Positions 13,927 to 24,917 of a stretch of 64,000 nt of DNA are shown piece after piece. How positions within the stretch are numbered: the first letter of the stretch is position 1; each line of letters begins with the position of its first letter. Under the pieces are notes generated by a model. That model saw only the letters and a program-made list of their open reading frames with translations, was not told the origin of the DNA and made no database searches. A program made the translations under genes and the position numbers. Source of the stretch: Lingula anatina (taxonomy: Eukaryota > Brachiopoda > Lingulata > Lingulida > Lingulidae); contig NW_019775868.1 in NCBI RefSeq assembly GCF_001039355.2, positions 1-64,000 of the forward strand, written 5' to 3'.

Positions 13927-16900
13927 ATGGGCTGTATGGGTGACACATCATGGGGATGGATAATCCTCGTATTTGCTGTTGCCATGAGAACGACCATACA
14001 CGGTATGCTGACGTCATACGGAGAGTTTCTTGCTACGTTCAGCAACGTGTTTCAGGAACCAAACATGGCTTTCTTTGGTAGGTAAAGAGTTTTTTATGTC
14101 TTTTATATATCATTTAAAAATGATACTCTTCAGAGCTGATGCTCAGGCTCATAAAAAATAACGGAGCCGGCGATTAGGGTTATCTTTACAAATAGCATGG
14201 AGCCTGAATAATCTTGCCTATCATATAACCCATTAAGCCTTGAATGCAATTTTTTTTGTCCAGATATATGTTGATAAATAAGTAGTCTACAAAATTGAAG
14301 AACACGACATGATTATTTGCATTTTGGTAGGTCACTTTGACCCCATTTCCACAGATTTTAGATCGATCTATCCCCGTGGGGAGTCTCACTAGATTACTGT
14401 CAGCTTAGCCGGCTTAAGCGTCTGTCCCGCCTACTAGAAGCTGTAAGGGGGTAATTAACTATGGTGCGCGCTCGACTGACAGCAATTTAGCGTGAACCCC
14501 CAGGGAGTTAGGTCGATCTCTGGGAATGCAGTCTATGTCTTAACTGTCTGCTCAGCCGCCCGATTGACAAAATAATGATGTTCTCTCCGTGTGTGTATGT
14601 TCTATCTTCTCTCTCAGACATATTTTTTTAATACAATGACACATGGCCAATCTTATTTCTCGTCCGGCGATCATCGGTTTCTTTTTTCTTTCTTTCTTTT
14701 TTTGTATGTTTTCTGTTCATTCGGTGTGTTGGTTAATTCGTGGGTTTTGTACTCAATGTCGGCGATCGAGCTCAAAGATCCCCAGTTAGTGTTAGTAAAC
14801 ACCTAATCCGTTTACAATGCCTGCTCATTTGCAGACATATTTATTCTGATTTCTTCTTTATCATGTTACGTGACCAATCTTTTTTCTCGTCCAGGGATCA
14901 TCGGTTCCACGGCGTACGGTATCATCAGTATAGGGACCCCCATAGCTCTGGCGCTCACCCGATGGATAGGTGCCCGGCGAACAGTCTTCATTGGTGTCTT
15001 CCTGTTGTCGCTAGGTGTCGCCCTTTCGGGGGTCGTGGATCAACCCTTGGAGCTGTTCTTCACATACGGGCTCCTGGGAGGATGTGGAGCCCTGCTTACC
15101 AACAACCCGCCGTTCTTCCTGCTGTCTCAGTACTTTCACCGTGACCATAAGTATTATATTCTGACGTCCAGCCTCCCAATGGTCTCATTTTGTTTGGGTC
15201 AGTTATATAATATTGTTCAGCAAAATAATAATAATAATAATAATAAACACTTTCAAACAATTGTTTTTTTCTTTTGAATCCCGTAGAGTTCAAATAAGGG
15301 ACAGCCACACTGTAAAGCAATATTCCTTTTGTACATAAGATGGCGAAAGTTTTGAGGCAGATATGCTGCTACGTTAAGATTTTAGTCTAAAACGTCTGTC
15401 AGTAAATCATTTTTTTTATTGCTATTATTTTTGAACGTCTTCTTACAAAACGTCAGCCTCAGAAGGTAGATAAAATGAAATTGGCGTTATTTATAAAATA
15501 ACTTATCCGTTACATGTTATTTTCAGGTTCACTTATATTCAACCCCATTATTCAAGCTATGATAACATCCATCGGTTGGAAATGTACTTTTGCCGTCTAC
15601 GCCACGTTGATTTTCACCGTCGGCTGCACTGCTGCTGCCACCTTTCGGGAAAACGAGGACCAAGACGAAAATGACAAGACAAGCTTAATCAAAGACGAAC
15701 CAGATTCAATGAAACCTTCTAAATGGCTATTTGTTTTCAGCGCAAGTGTATATGTTATAACCATGTTTACCCGTTCAATGGCCTTATTTACTCCTGTCTT
15801 TATTATGGTAAGAAAATAAATAAATTTTATCTTATTTTTGAAATATAATTTATTACAGCGAATACATCAACAGTTCAATGTTAAATTCAAGAAATGGTTA
15901 AATACAATAAATATATTTGCATTAAATCTATGAATAATTTCAAAATGTTGAAATTAATTCCTTACCAATCAATAAATTGGATTACGATATTTTTTACCAG
16001 GTTAAACATCTTGAAACGCTAGGCGTAGCGAAGATGACAGCGGCGGCCACAGTTACCATATATTCCTCCGCCGATCTCTGCGGACGCTTGTTTACATCAT
16101 TTTTAGGAGACAGACTATTTAAAAAGAGAGTGATGTACCTCAATATCGCCTGCTGTCTGCTTCTCGGTCTGGAGAATTTCGCTGCAGGGTTTGCTACGTT
16201 ATATTACCAGCTGGTGATCTTCTGTGTTGGTAAGTTCAGCACGTGCACACGGTTCTGAGCCGGACGGCAATATTAGGTAGTACACTTAGCATTTCAGTGT
16301 TATTCACTTTTGAGAGATTTGAGTTTTCTTGAATATTAATTGAGCTTTTCCTTATTATACGTAACTTGGTAAAAGTACTTTCATCAGTTGTGAGGACTTC
16401 ATCGATAGCAGACAAGGCTAACAAATAACATTTTTTTAGCTTTGTACGATCAATGATTTATTTTTAAGATTTATTTTCAATATCTTTTTTGCACAACGAT
16501 AACATTGTTTACAATAACAAATATGTTATTATGCTCAAAACTCAATCTAAAGTTTCAGATATTTATCACAGACTCATAGTCATACATAAAGTAAACCAAT
16601 AAATGTATTTTATTACTCATAATAAGATAATTTTAATAAAGAAGGAAGGAAAAGGTTTTAACGAAATGATTCCAAAACGTATATATCACGCCCGTCAAAA
16701 AAGGTACGTTTGATAACTTGTTTCAGCGTCTTAAGTGGTACCGTGTATTTCAGTGGCTGGTTTTACGGCAGGCGCCATGACGGCCGTCCTGTTCACCTCC
16801 TCCAGTGAGGTATTGGACGGATGGTTCACCCAGGAGTTGTTTGCTGTCAGCAGGGTTGGTTCTGGCCTCGGGATTATAGTCGGCATCGGGATGACGGGTA

Positions 16901-17557
16901 AGATATTTTGAGTCATATTTCCTCAGGATTAACACTTCTGGGGGGGGGGGGGGGGTTATTCCCTTTTTGGCACAATCTATGCTAAAATAATACTGAGGCA
17001 CATTGATCATACATGGTGGTAAATACCCGTGTATCCCGTCACAACTTATAGTGACGTCATGTTATTAGTTGCGTTACTATACGTTTCTTACCTCTCTCTT
17101 ACGCTTACTCAGGATTATAATTTTAATTATTTATTATTTATTTCTTTAAAAATGTATCACTATAGAGGCGCCTCAGTGTTATTTAGGCCACATAAAACGA
17201 TTTAGACGTTACGAAACGGTTTGAAATTGCAAGTGTATTGATATGTATGTATCTCTCTTAAAAATAATGTAGTAGTCACCCAACGAATGCACAGCAGTAA
17301 CCGATTCCTTTGGATAGCTTATAAAATTATGAGAATCAACTCTGTTAGCTAAGACTAAACATATTTTTGTTCGCCTCCTCCCAGGCGTCATCTACGACCT
17401 CTCAGGCTCCTACCACTATGTCTTCCATATCAACCTCGGAGTGTTTGCCTTCGCCGCCCTTTGCTTCGGAGCAGTGGTGCTAATACGGAACTGCATTTTA
17501 CGGAAACAGCCGAACGAAGATTCGGAAGAACTGCCACTGACGAGACCTGTGCAATGA
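13927..17557 (+). CDS. Monocarboxylate transporter-like MFS protein (SLC16 family)
   Basis: Six exons give a 426-aa multi-pass transporter: 13927-14077, 14895-15197, 15527-15807, 16001-16229, 16754-16897, 17385-17557. All junctions are GT-AG and in phase, and the product ends in TGA. The start is the ATG just before the first helix, whose WGWIILVFA follows the MCT TM1 pattern (D/E-G-x-W-GW). TM8 carries the SSADLCGR segment. Its Asp270/Arg274 spacing matches the Asp-x3-Arg pair needed for proton-coupled transport in MCT1. The TM4-5 YF-x-RR signature is changed to YFHRDHKYY, and the TM1 lysine of lactate carriers is absent, so the substrate may not be lactate. The central cytoplasmic loop is short and charged (ENEDQDENDKTSLIKDEPD). 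The protein probably sits in the plasma membrane; the substrate is unknown. Family assignment is firm; subfamily is not. Confidence 0.9.
14338..14536 (+). mobile_element. MITE family A, copy 4 (intron 1 of the transporter gene)
   Basis: Starts GACCCCATTTCC and ends TCTGGGAATGCAGTCTA, with the full interior including GGGGGTAATTAAC. It lies wholly inside intron 1. Confidence 0.8.
14600..14690 (+). repeat. Local duplicate of the exon-2 acceptor region
   Basis: Matches about 14820-14910 over CAGACATATTT and over CCAATCTT-TTTCTCGTCC followed by GATCATCGGTT. The real acceptor reads CCAG/GG; this copy reads CCGGCG, so the AG is lost and the site cannot act in the same way. Confidence 0.65.
15222..15245. 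repeat. (AAT)n next to exon 2 donor
   Basis: Short AAT run starting about 25 bases after the exon 2 donor of the transporter gene. Confidence 0.85.
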
Positions 17558-17597
17558 TCCTCTTTTTATATATCTAGGATCAGTGACAGTGGGAAGT

Positions 17598-18046
17598 CAG
17601 GGCCGTAGCCTGAGCAAAATGCCAGGGGGGTAGTAAGCGGACACAAGGGTGCAAAGCCCCCGAGGGGGGAGGCTGTGTTCCCCTCCCACGGTGTGGAAAA
17701 TTTTTAAAAACTGTATGTATAATACTGCATTCTGGTGCATTTTAACTGTTATTTATTGCTCAATCAGAAGTCAGAAATGTGGGCTCATTTTGCCATAAGT
17801 ACAGTCATTTTTTCAACACAACACGCCAATGGAACTTTTTGGCATGAACTGAGTTGGCTAAAAACAGTACACCTTTGTAAACAGATTGTTGAATGATTGT
17901 CTAGTGGCCATGAGTGCATTTTCTCACAGAATTGATACCAACAGTGCAATTATTTTTTTACCTTTGTGATTTTTTTTGCACCTCAAATCCCAGGGGTGGG
18001 GAGGCAGTTGCCCCCCCCCCTGCCCCCCCTGGAGGCTACGGCCCTG
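17598..18046. mobile_element. Non-autonomous TIR element with 5-bp target duplication
   Basis: Bounded by the inverted pair CAGGGCCGTAGCC and GGCTACGGCCCTG, and flanked by direct GAAGT at 17593-17597 and 18047-18051. It is about 449 bp with G/C-rich runs inside each end and no transposase frame. The ends look hAT-like, but hAT usually makes 8-bp duplications. It lies 40 bp past the transporter stop, so it may be part of that transcript's 3'UTR. Confidence 0.75.
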
Positions 18047-18929
18047 GAAGTTATTCTAATCTAATACAAGTAGTATTTAATGAGACGTATTTCGATTGCA
18101 CATATCTACCAGAAGTAGGTGTTAGTTTTGCGCAATTTAGTAACTGAATTTTAATATTGTGCTTTCTCTGGTTTCAGTTAGTTATTGAGTGCCGATAACT
18201 AATGAAAACTCCCCGTCACTACTTAATAATATTTACCTTTGGTAAATACACGTATTGACCTTATTTCATTTGAAAACTGTTTACGTCCTGTTCATGCCAC
18301 TCAGCACTAGAACGAAAATAGTATATTTTGTCATGTGGGGAATATATACATGTAGTAAAATTTCGAGAACTACAACCTTTTCTTAAATGGGAAAAGTTAT
18401 AAGACATATCAAATAAAGAAAGTCTGAATGGTTTTTGACGCCCGCGTAGATTATCCGCATCCCCGCACAATTCGTCTGTTGGGTCAAAGGTCAGTCTATA
18501 GATCAATACGTTAACTGTGTCACAAACTGATACCTCAGGGCAGCCTGTATTACAGGTAAACTGATTTATTTGACGAGACTGATAAAGCCTACTTAGCTGG
18601 CTAGGTGGAGGGCGTTTTGTTCATGTATGTATAGGCCAACAATAACCGGCAGGCTGTAGTTTAGTCAGGTTTAGACAATAGCAGCAGCTAAAGTCGTCGT
18701 GCGTACGCAAATCTCGTGCGCTCAACGAGACTGCTGTAGAAGTTGATGGAATTTGGACTAATCCTACGACTTTCTGCTGACATCATCTTGCCTAGGTTCA
18801 TCCATTCTTGGCTCACTGATGACGTAGACAGTCTACATCGTTGAACATTGGAATCAAGGTAAACCCGTGCTAGTAGCATTAAGCTCCTATTTCAGCTGTT
18901 CCTTTAAGAAATTCCTCGGCGTGAGCAGC
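18047..18929. other. Intergenic / 5' region of the 18.9-kb gene
   Basis: No coding exon recognised. An in-frame TAG lies upstream of the next gene's first ATG. A polypyrimidine-AG at about 18895 could be a 5'UTR acceptor. Confidence 0.4.
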
Positions 18930-19795
18930 ATGTCGTTGATCAAAGCTCTCCCATTTATGACATACACTGTCCTCCACGGCAGTTTAGCGTACAAACAACA
19001 GATCATCATCTTCAGTGGACAGAACTATTCCCCCGCCATCGCTATCCCCTTCCTCATGGTGGCCTGCGGGGGGCTGTTGGACAACGTAAGACTTGCCATG
19101 GGAGCTCTACGCGGCCCCGCGGGAGCTTCGTTGCAATTGGCTGATTTGTGTTTCTTCCTCCATTACGTCATCGTGCCCTTGACCTTCACCAGTCTGGCGT
19201 ATATCGCAGTCGGCATGTTGCAGGGTTATGATTGGTTGATGACAGGGAGCTATCTTCTGACGGCGGCGTTTGTGGTTCATGGACTTGTTACCTATCACGG
19301 AAAAGTGGCGGGAAATTATGCCTTGTCCTTAGAAGGTGGGATTGCGAAATGGACAGTGGACAGGAGCAAGGTCAAGGTCAGTTATAGGTTTGGGTCAAGG
19401 TCGGAGATATATTAAAAGCACATTTGAAACAAGCGTGGATTCCCAGTAACTAAGAAAAAAAAAAACTCCTACTGGTTAATTTCTTTTGCGACTCTAGTCG
19501 ACTTACCAATTAATTGTTTCCCAATTATCCAATGTCGATCCTCTTATTATTTTTCCATTTTTTTCAAATCCAGGTGACCTTTGACATGATTCTTCCCGTC
19601 ATGCTGATTGGTTTATTTGGAGTGATTGTTGGCGCTATTGGCTGGTGGCAGAGGGGGTGGGCGTGGCTGTTCTTCTTGCAGCTCGCTGGTTTTCTGGGTC
19701 AAGCAATGGTACCGAGCATGAAAGCCGGCGGCATGTACCTTTCTAACTTCCTGGAGGTGGTTTTCCTGGCAAGCATGATGGCCACTCAAATATAA
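18930..19795 (+). CDS. Unrecognised multi-pass membrane protein
   Basis: Two exons, 18930-19376 and 19574-19795, join in phase 0 through AAG/GTCAGT and CAG/GTG, giving 222 aa ending in TAA. The ATG chosen is the first after an in-frame upstream TAG. I do not recognise the family. About six hydrophobic segments are visible: residues ~10-25, 35-55, 70-95, 105-120, then LPVMLIGLFGVIVGAIGWW, and a final pair around WLFFLQLAGFLGQ and FLEVVFLASMMA. The second hydrophobic segment leads into a GGLLDNVRLAMGAL motif that may be functional because it places polar residues at a helix end. No signal peptide or extracellular domain is apparent. It follows the transporter gene on the same strand and converges on the Fz/LDLa gene. 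The gene structure is well supported; the function is unknown. Confidence 0.75.
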
Positions 19796-20774
19796 CAAGA
19801 CTGACGATCTTCAATTTGCCTTCAAAATAGCCCTGGGTTAAATGAATTTAAGTTTGTCTCACTTAGAACATGACATTCCCAAAAATAATCAGAGTCCAAA
19901 GTGAATTACCTTAGGTATTAAAAGAAACGTATCAAGGGAATATGAACCCTGTTTCTACCAAGGTGACATTGCCTAGATATTTATTGATGTTTGCTTTCAG
20001 GAAACACGCTATGCTCTTCCTGCGTCCACATTTAATGCGTGACATTTATTTTATAAGAACAAATAAGTCAGTATATCTTAAAATAAATTTTAATATTGAA
20101 CAATAAACAGATCAGGTATGTAGATTACATTGCAAAGTAAATATAATTGTTTCTATTTAACATCAAGATATACGTCAACTGTTTATATACAAATAATATA
20201 ATGTAGCACTAAATGTTGTTGTGCAGTAGTTTTCTAAAGAGGTATTTCATAGGAATAATGCAGACGGCATAATTTGGGCGATTTCTGAGTACAGACCATC
20301 CGTCATGGGTAGAAATATTCATATGTCACATATTGTTTTAGCCATAAGGCTTTAACAACCTTAAAATGGAATGTAAGTGTTAGGCAAACTTAAGTCCTAT
20401 GAACCACCTCTTTAGATGCACACGTAGAAGATATTCTTTATTTACAAATTAATTTATTTACATATTGGGAACTGTTATGAAGAGAGATTGTTTGTTTTTA
20501 TTTTCATTTTTTTACGTAGACGTCATGCGTTAAAAGCTTTACAACCTATCTTGTTGTCATGCCAACAGATATTTCACGTGTCCTTCAAATTATTCTGTCG
20601 TATCTGTATCAGTGAATTCAGTTTCATTTCTGGACAAAATCGTTCTTGCTTGAAACTTTAGCCAACTATGGTAAACTTATTGTGTTTTTGCGCCAGGAAC
20701 ATCAAGTAATTCATCATGTGACATAAATGCCATCCTTGGTTGACCAAATTATTTGACTGGCTATGTCAGCACTG
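19796..20774. other. Convergent intergenic region, likely 3'UTRs
   Basis: This separates the stop of the (+) membrane protein from the stop of the (-) Fz/LDLa gene. An AATAAA on + near 20102 and TTTATT on + (AATAAA on -) near 20452 and 20497 are candidate poly(A) signals, so the two 3' ends may overlap or lie close. No exon seen. Confidence 0.45.
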
Positions 20775-21423
20775 TCACTTATGGTTTATCTTGGAATATT
20801 TGGCATCTATTCTTCTGATTGGCTTATATGTGGTTGGGACTGCGCGTCGCCGCCTGCGTTTTTGGCCTGAAAAGAAAGAAAATTTTTCTCAATAAAAAAG
20901 ATTAAAGTATTTTCAAAACGATCCGTCATATTGTTGAACTACGTTATCGTAAAGAACATTTTTAATGTGAAACTTACAAGTTTGTTCGTCAGATCCGTCT
21001 GTGCAGTCTGCGACGCCATCACAAACCCAGTCGCTGTATACGCATGCGCCGGTGCTGTACACGTTTTCTCCGCTTCTACACAGGAAGTCGCATTCTGTAG
21101 CTAATAACAGAAGAAAAGAAATCTCGTGACATGTATGCTTGACGCTTACGACAGTGTTTTAATCTAAAACGCCAATGTTACGCAGTTATACTTGAATTTT
21201 TTTCTCAACGCAGGAAACATTTCATTTGATTTAATCTTTGGTCGAGTTTTAATCCAGTCTGTAAATCTCTCATCTTTGCCACGTTTACCTCCCTCCTTGT
21301 CCTCTTTCTTTGCAATCCTTCCCGAATCTCTTTCTCTCTGCAATTGACTGCTGTGTTATCAACACGCACACCAACTCATACACACACGTTCTCTCTTTCC
21401 CACTTTCGGTGTGTATCTGCATC

Positions 21424-21477
<54 letters not shown>

Positions 21478-23880
21478 GTCTGTATCGGCCCTTGTATCTG
21501 TATGTCTGTATCGGCCCTTGTATCTCCCTCCCTCTCTCGTCTCTCTCCCTCCCTCTATTTTCTTCCTCTCTCGCTCCTTCTTTTCTCTTTCTCCCTATCT
21601 CAATCTTTCTTTGTCTCACTCTCAAGCGCACTCCAATACTCACTGCAGCCTGACTCGTCCGAGCCATCTCGGCAGTCCGGGGTATTGGGAGCGTCACACG
21701 CCCAGGCGAGGGGGATACACTGCTGTCCGTCCTGGCAGGCGAACTGGCCCTCAATACACGTGAACCCCTCTGGAGAGGAGAACATATCAGGTTGAGAGAA
21801 ATGATAGGCGTAAACCTTATCGATATTGAATGTTACACCTGGGATTTTAAACATCGTAAGAACTTATAACAGAGAGTTTAAGGGTGCATTCCCAGAGATT
21901 TAGATCGATCCAGATACTTAGATTTAGATCGACCTAACTCCCTGGGGGTTCACGCTAAATTGCAGTCAGCCGAGCGCGCACCATAGTTAATTACTCCCTT
22001 ACACTGTTACAGCTTTTAGTAGGCGGGACAGACGCTTAAGCCGGCTAAGCTGACAGTAATCTATTGAGACTACCCACAGTGATAGATCTATCTAAAATTT
22101 GTGGGAATGGGGTCTAAGTCCCTCTAGCAAATGAGCAATTTAAGGTCAGCCAAACTGGTGCGATACAGAGAACTGTACTGCTCAATGTGAAAAGGGGTGA
22201 AAAGAATAGTTGTTAAAGGAAATCGACATCTTAGGGCACTATCGGTCTACGTAGAACGATTCTGCTCTGCAGGAACCGTCGCTGAATGCAATCAGGTTAC
22301 CTGATTGCTAGTAATTATACAAGTACATTGGAAACAGTAGAAGGCGTGTTAATCTGTGTAACTGGTTGCATTCAGCGAGATGTGCATATGAAGATATAAA
22401 TATACAGCACTGTCACAGAGAAAAGAAAGACAAGAACTCACCGCAATTCCTCTCATCAGCGACATTGTTGCAGTCAATGCTGCTGTCGCACCTGTCGACC
22501 AAGCTGACACACTGGCCGTCTCCGCAGTCAAATTGGTCTTCACGACACTGAGCTAGAACAGTGACAACATCGTGACATAACGGTGACGGCGTACAGCGAG
22601 AGGTAGGACTTAATTTAGCACATAACATTATTCTCCTCCTGAAGATATGACTATTTTTCTGTACACATCAAAGCATCACCCATAAAAAACTGCCTAGTTT
22701 AAAATAGGAGGTAAAAGCTAAGGAATATGTAGGGAGCGGAATCTCTTGTTACATATTTCATGATATGAGTAATAAATACAGTAAGAAATTGCTGTATAAT
22801 AACATTAAGTTAGTTAATACATAAATTCATGTAAATACGTGGAACTACGGTTTCAGTTGGTAACTATCCCTGATCTAAGTAATCAGTGCAGTAAAAAATA
22901 ACGATATATATAAGTTAATAAACGTACTTAGGTTGTGTGTCTGTGGCGGTGGCGGTACACACACCGCGCTGTCCGTGGATTCTGGGAACATGGAACAGTC
23001 GATGTCCCACCGGAAGTCGGCAAACCCTAGCTGCTGCTGACACCCAGCGGTCGTGGCTGAAGTTAGTTGATGGAATTTTAGCAAGTTTGACATAGGCAAA
23101 TCTATTCTCTATATCTACGCTGTCGTAAATTTTTTTCAAACTTATTAACATTTTCTTCAAAAATAGACCCTACATTTCTTGGACGCTTACCTTCACACAA
23201 ACTGCGACACGGAGGCCTCCTCTGTTCACCGTCACAAGATGGCGCCAGTGCAGCGCACCCAAATGTCATCAACGAGTCGTGACATCTATAGATGGAATGA
23301 ACCGCTGACAGCACACTGACGTAATACTCCGCCTCCGCCTGCAAGACACGAGCATTATTACTTTGAAGGAATTGAAAAATAACAAAATGCGTAGATAAAT
23401 GTTTTAACAATCAATTAAAATACGAGCAATTTAGACGCACATATCTGAACTGGCCACCAATAATTAATGTAAGAACTTGAGTTTATCTATGAATGCTTTA
23501 ACTGTAACCAAACCTGAGAAGATTTTTTTAAAGAATTAAAAACTTTCATTTTCAAAAAGTTAAATGACTGATTTGACTGACTTTTATATCTTAAAACTGT
23601 ACTATATATTTTAATTGCAAACCTTTATTATTTGACTTAATTCATCTTATTCATTTTACCAATGTCAAATCTAGTGAACATTTTATATGGATTTTAGACC
23701 ATTGATAAAACTTTATCATAATTATTAACATAGGTTTGGAGAATATGTACGTCAGGTGTCAGTACTACTCTACCTGTGTCTGTTGATCCAGATAATTTGG
23801 GAACGCTGTGATGTTGTAACCCATGTCCTTACAAGCCTCTATAGTTAGGGGTTCACATCGAGGCTGCTCAGGGGTCCCTG

Positions 23881-23926
<46 letters not shown>

Positions 23927-24854
23927 GTATTGTAATGATAGAAAGGTAAAACTGTATTATAAGTATCCCTGAGAAGAATTTATTGAAAGGTAGTTCATTT
24001 CAACATCTCCACTTTGATCACAATAAAACATCTTTCTGGATAGAACAACAGTCAAATTATTCTCTGTGCACGCAAAAGACGGCAATATAAAGGGATCGTT
24101 TGAAGTCATTATGTGCTGCACAGTTAGTCACCTCAGGAGTGAAATATGAAGTAAAAGGCAAAAGTTTTCAATAACTATTGCACCGTGTCACAGGAATCGC
24201 TATGGTGTTGCTAAATTAAAGCCATTCTACAGTAATATAAGACGTCCAGGTTACCTGCCTTGTTAACTATGTACGCACACACTTTAAGCGCAGTGAATAT
24301 TTCTACAAATATAAGCTACACTGGCATGGACTATGGTACGCGGTACACTGGTTTGCGATATCTTCACCTTGTCTGTCAGTTCTCACGCACTTCCTCAGAA
24401 GATTTTCTTTCAAAACTTTGGCTAATGAGTGAATTTTTACAGTAGTTAATCTAATAATTTCTAGTCAACTCAATCGTTATATTAAATGTGTAATCAGTGT
24501 AACACATGGGGGACTACAGCATACCTGGGAGGGCAGTCGGTGTCACAGTGGTTGGCGGTATCATATCCCCGTACAGGCACTCTAGTCCCCTGCCGTACAC
24601 TGGAAGTGCCTCACAGTCCAGTTGTTTGCCGAACTCTGGAAGAGCTCTAAAGATGGCGGGGCAATTGCTCTTAAAATCTGAAAGAAAAATCAAAAATATA
24701 TGTTGATTGTGAACTATATTAATCCTGTTTTAAATACTGCAAACATATCGATACAATTTAGCAAGTAACAGAATTTTAAGAAATTTCATCAACAGATTAC
24801 TCTCTATCTCAAAAGAAGCAATGCCGGTAGACAGCTTTCAGTTATATGCATCAC

Positions 24855-24917
<63 letters not shown>

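Larger units (their letters stand above)
20775..23877 (-). other. Block C of the mosaic gene: Fz5, LDLa9-11, basic C-tail
   Basis: Fz5 is encoded by 23877-23774, 23338-23191 and 23056-22928. LDLa9 (22552-22442) is degenerate: CNNVADE replaces the usual C-D-x-SDE. LDLa10 (21769-21644) and LDLa11 (21100-20978) keep DGSDE and so should bind calcium. The last exon follows a strong polypyrimidine acceptor and encodes [19 protein letters not shown] and a lysine-ending tail. The five-arginine run before Ala is a possible proprotein-convertase site or a heparan-binding tail. In corin this position leads to the SRCR domain; here the frame stops. Confidence 0.85.

Noticed and set aside
14870-15277. Exon 2 of the transporter read as a single 135-codon gene
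   Set aside because: It starts without an ATG inside the intron and ends in an AAT microsatellite after a clear donor; it is one exon of six.
21310-21795. Plus-strand frame of 161 codons
   Set aside because: It runs through a (CT)n tract and across the antisense of the real LDLa10 exon.
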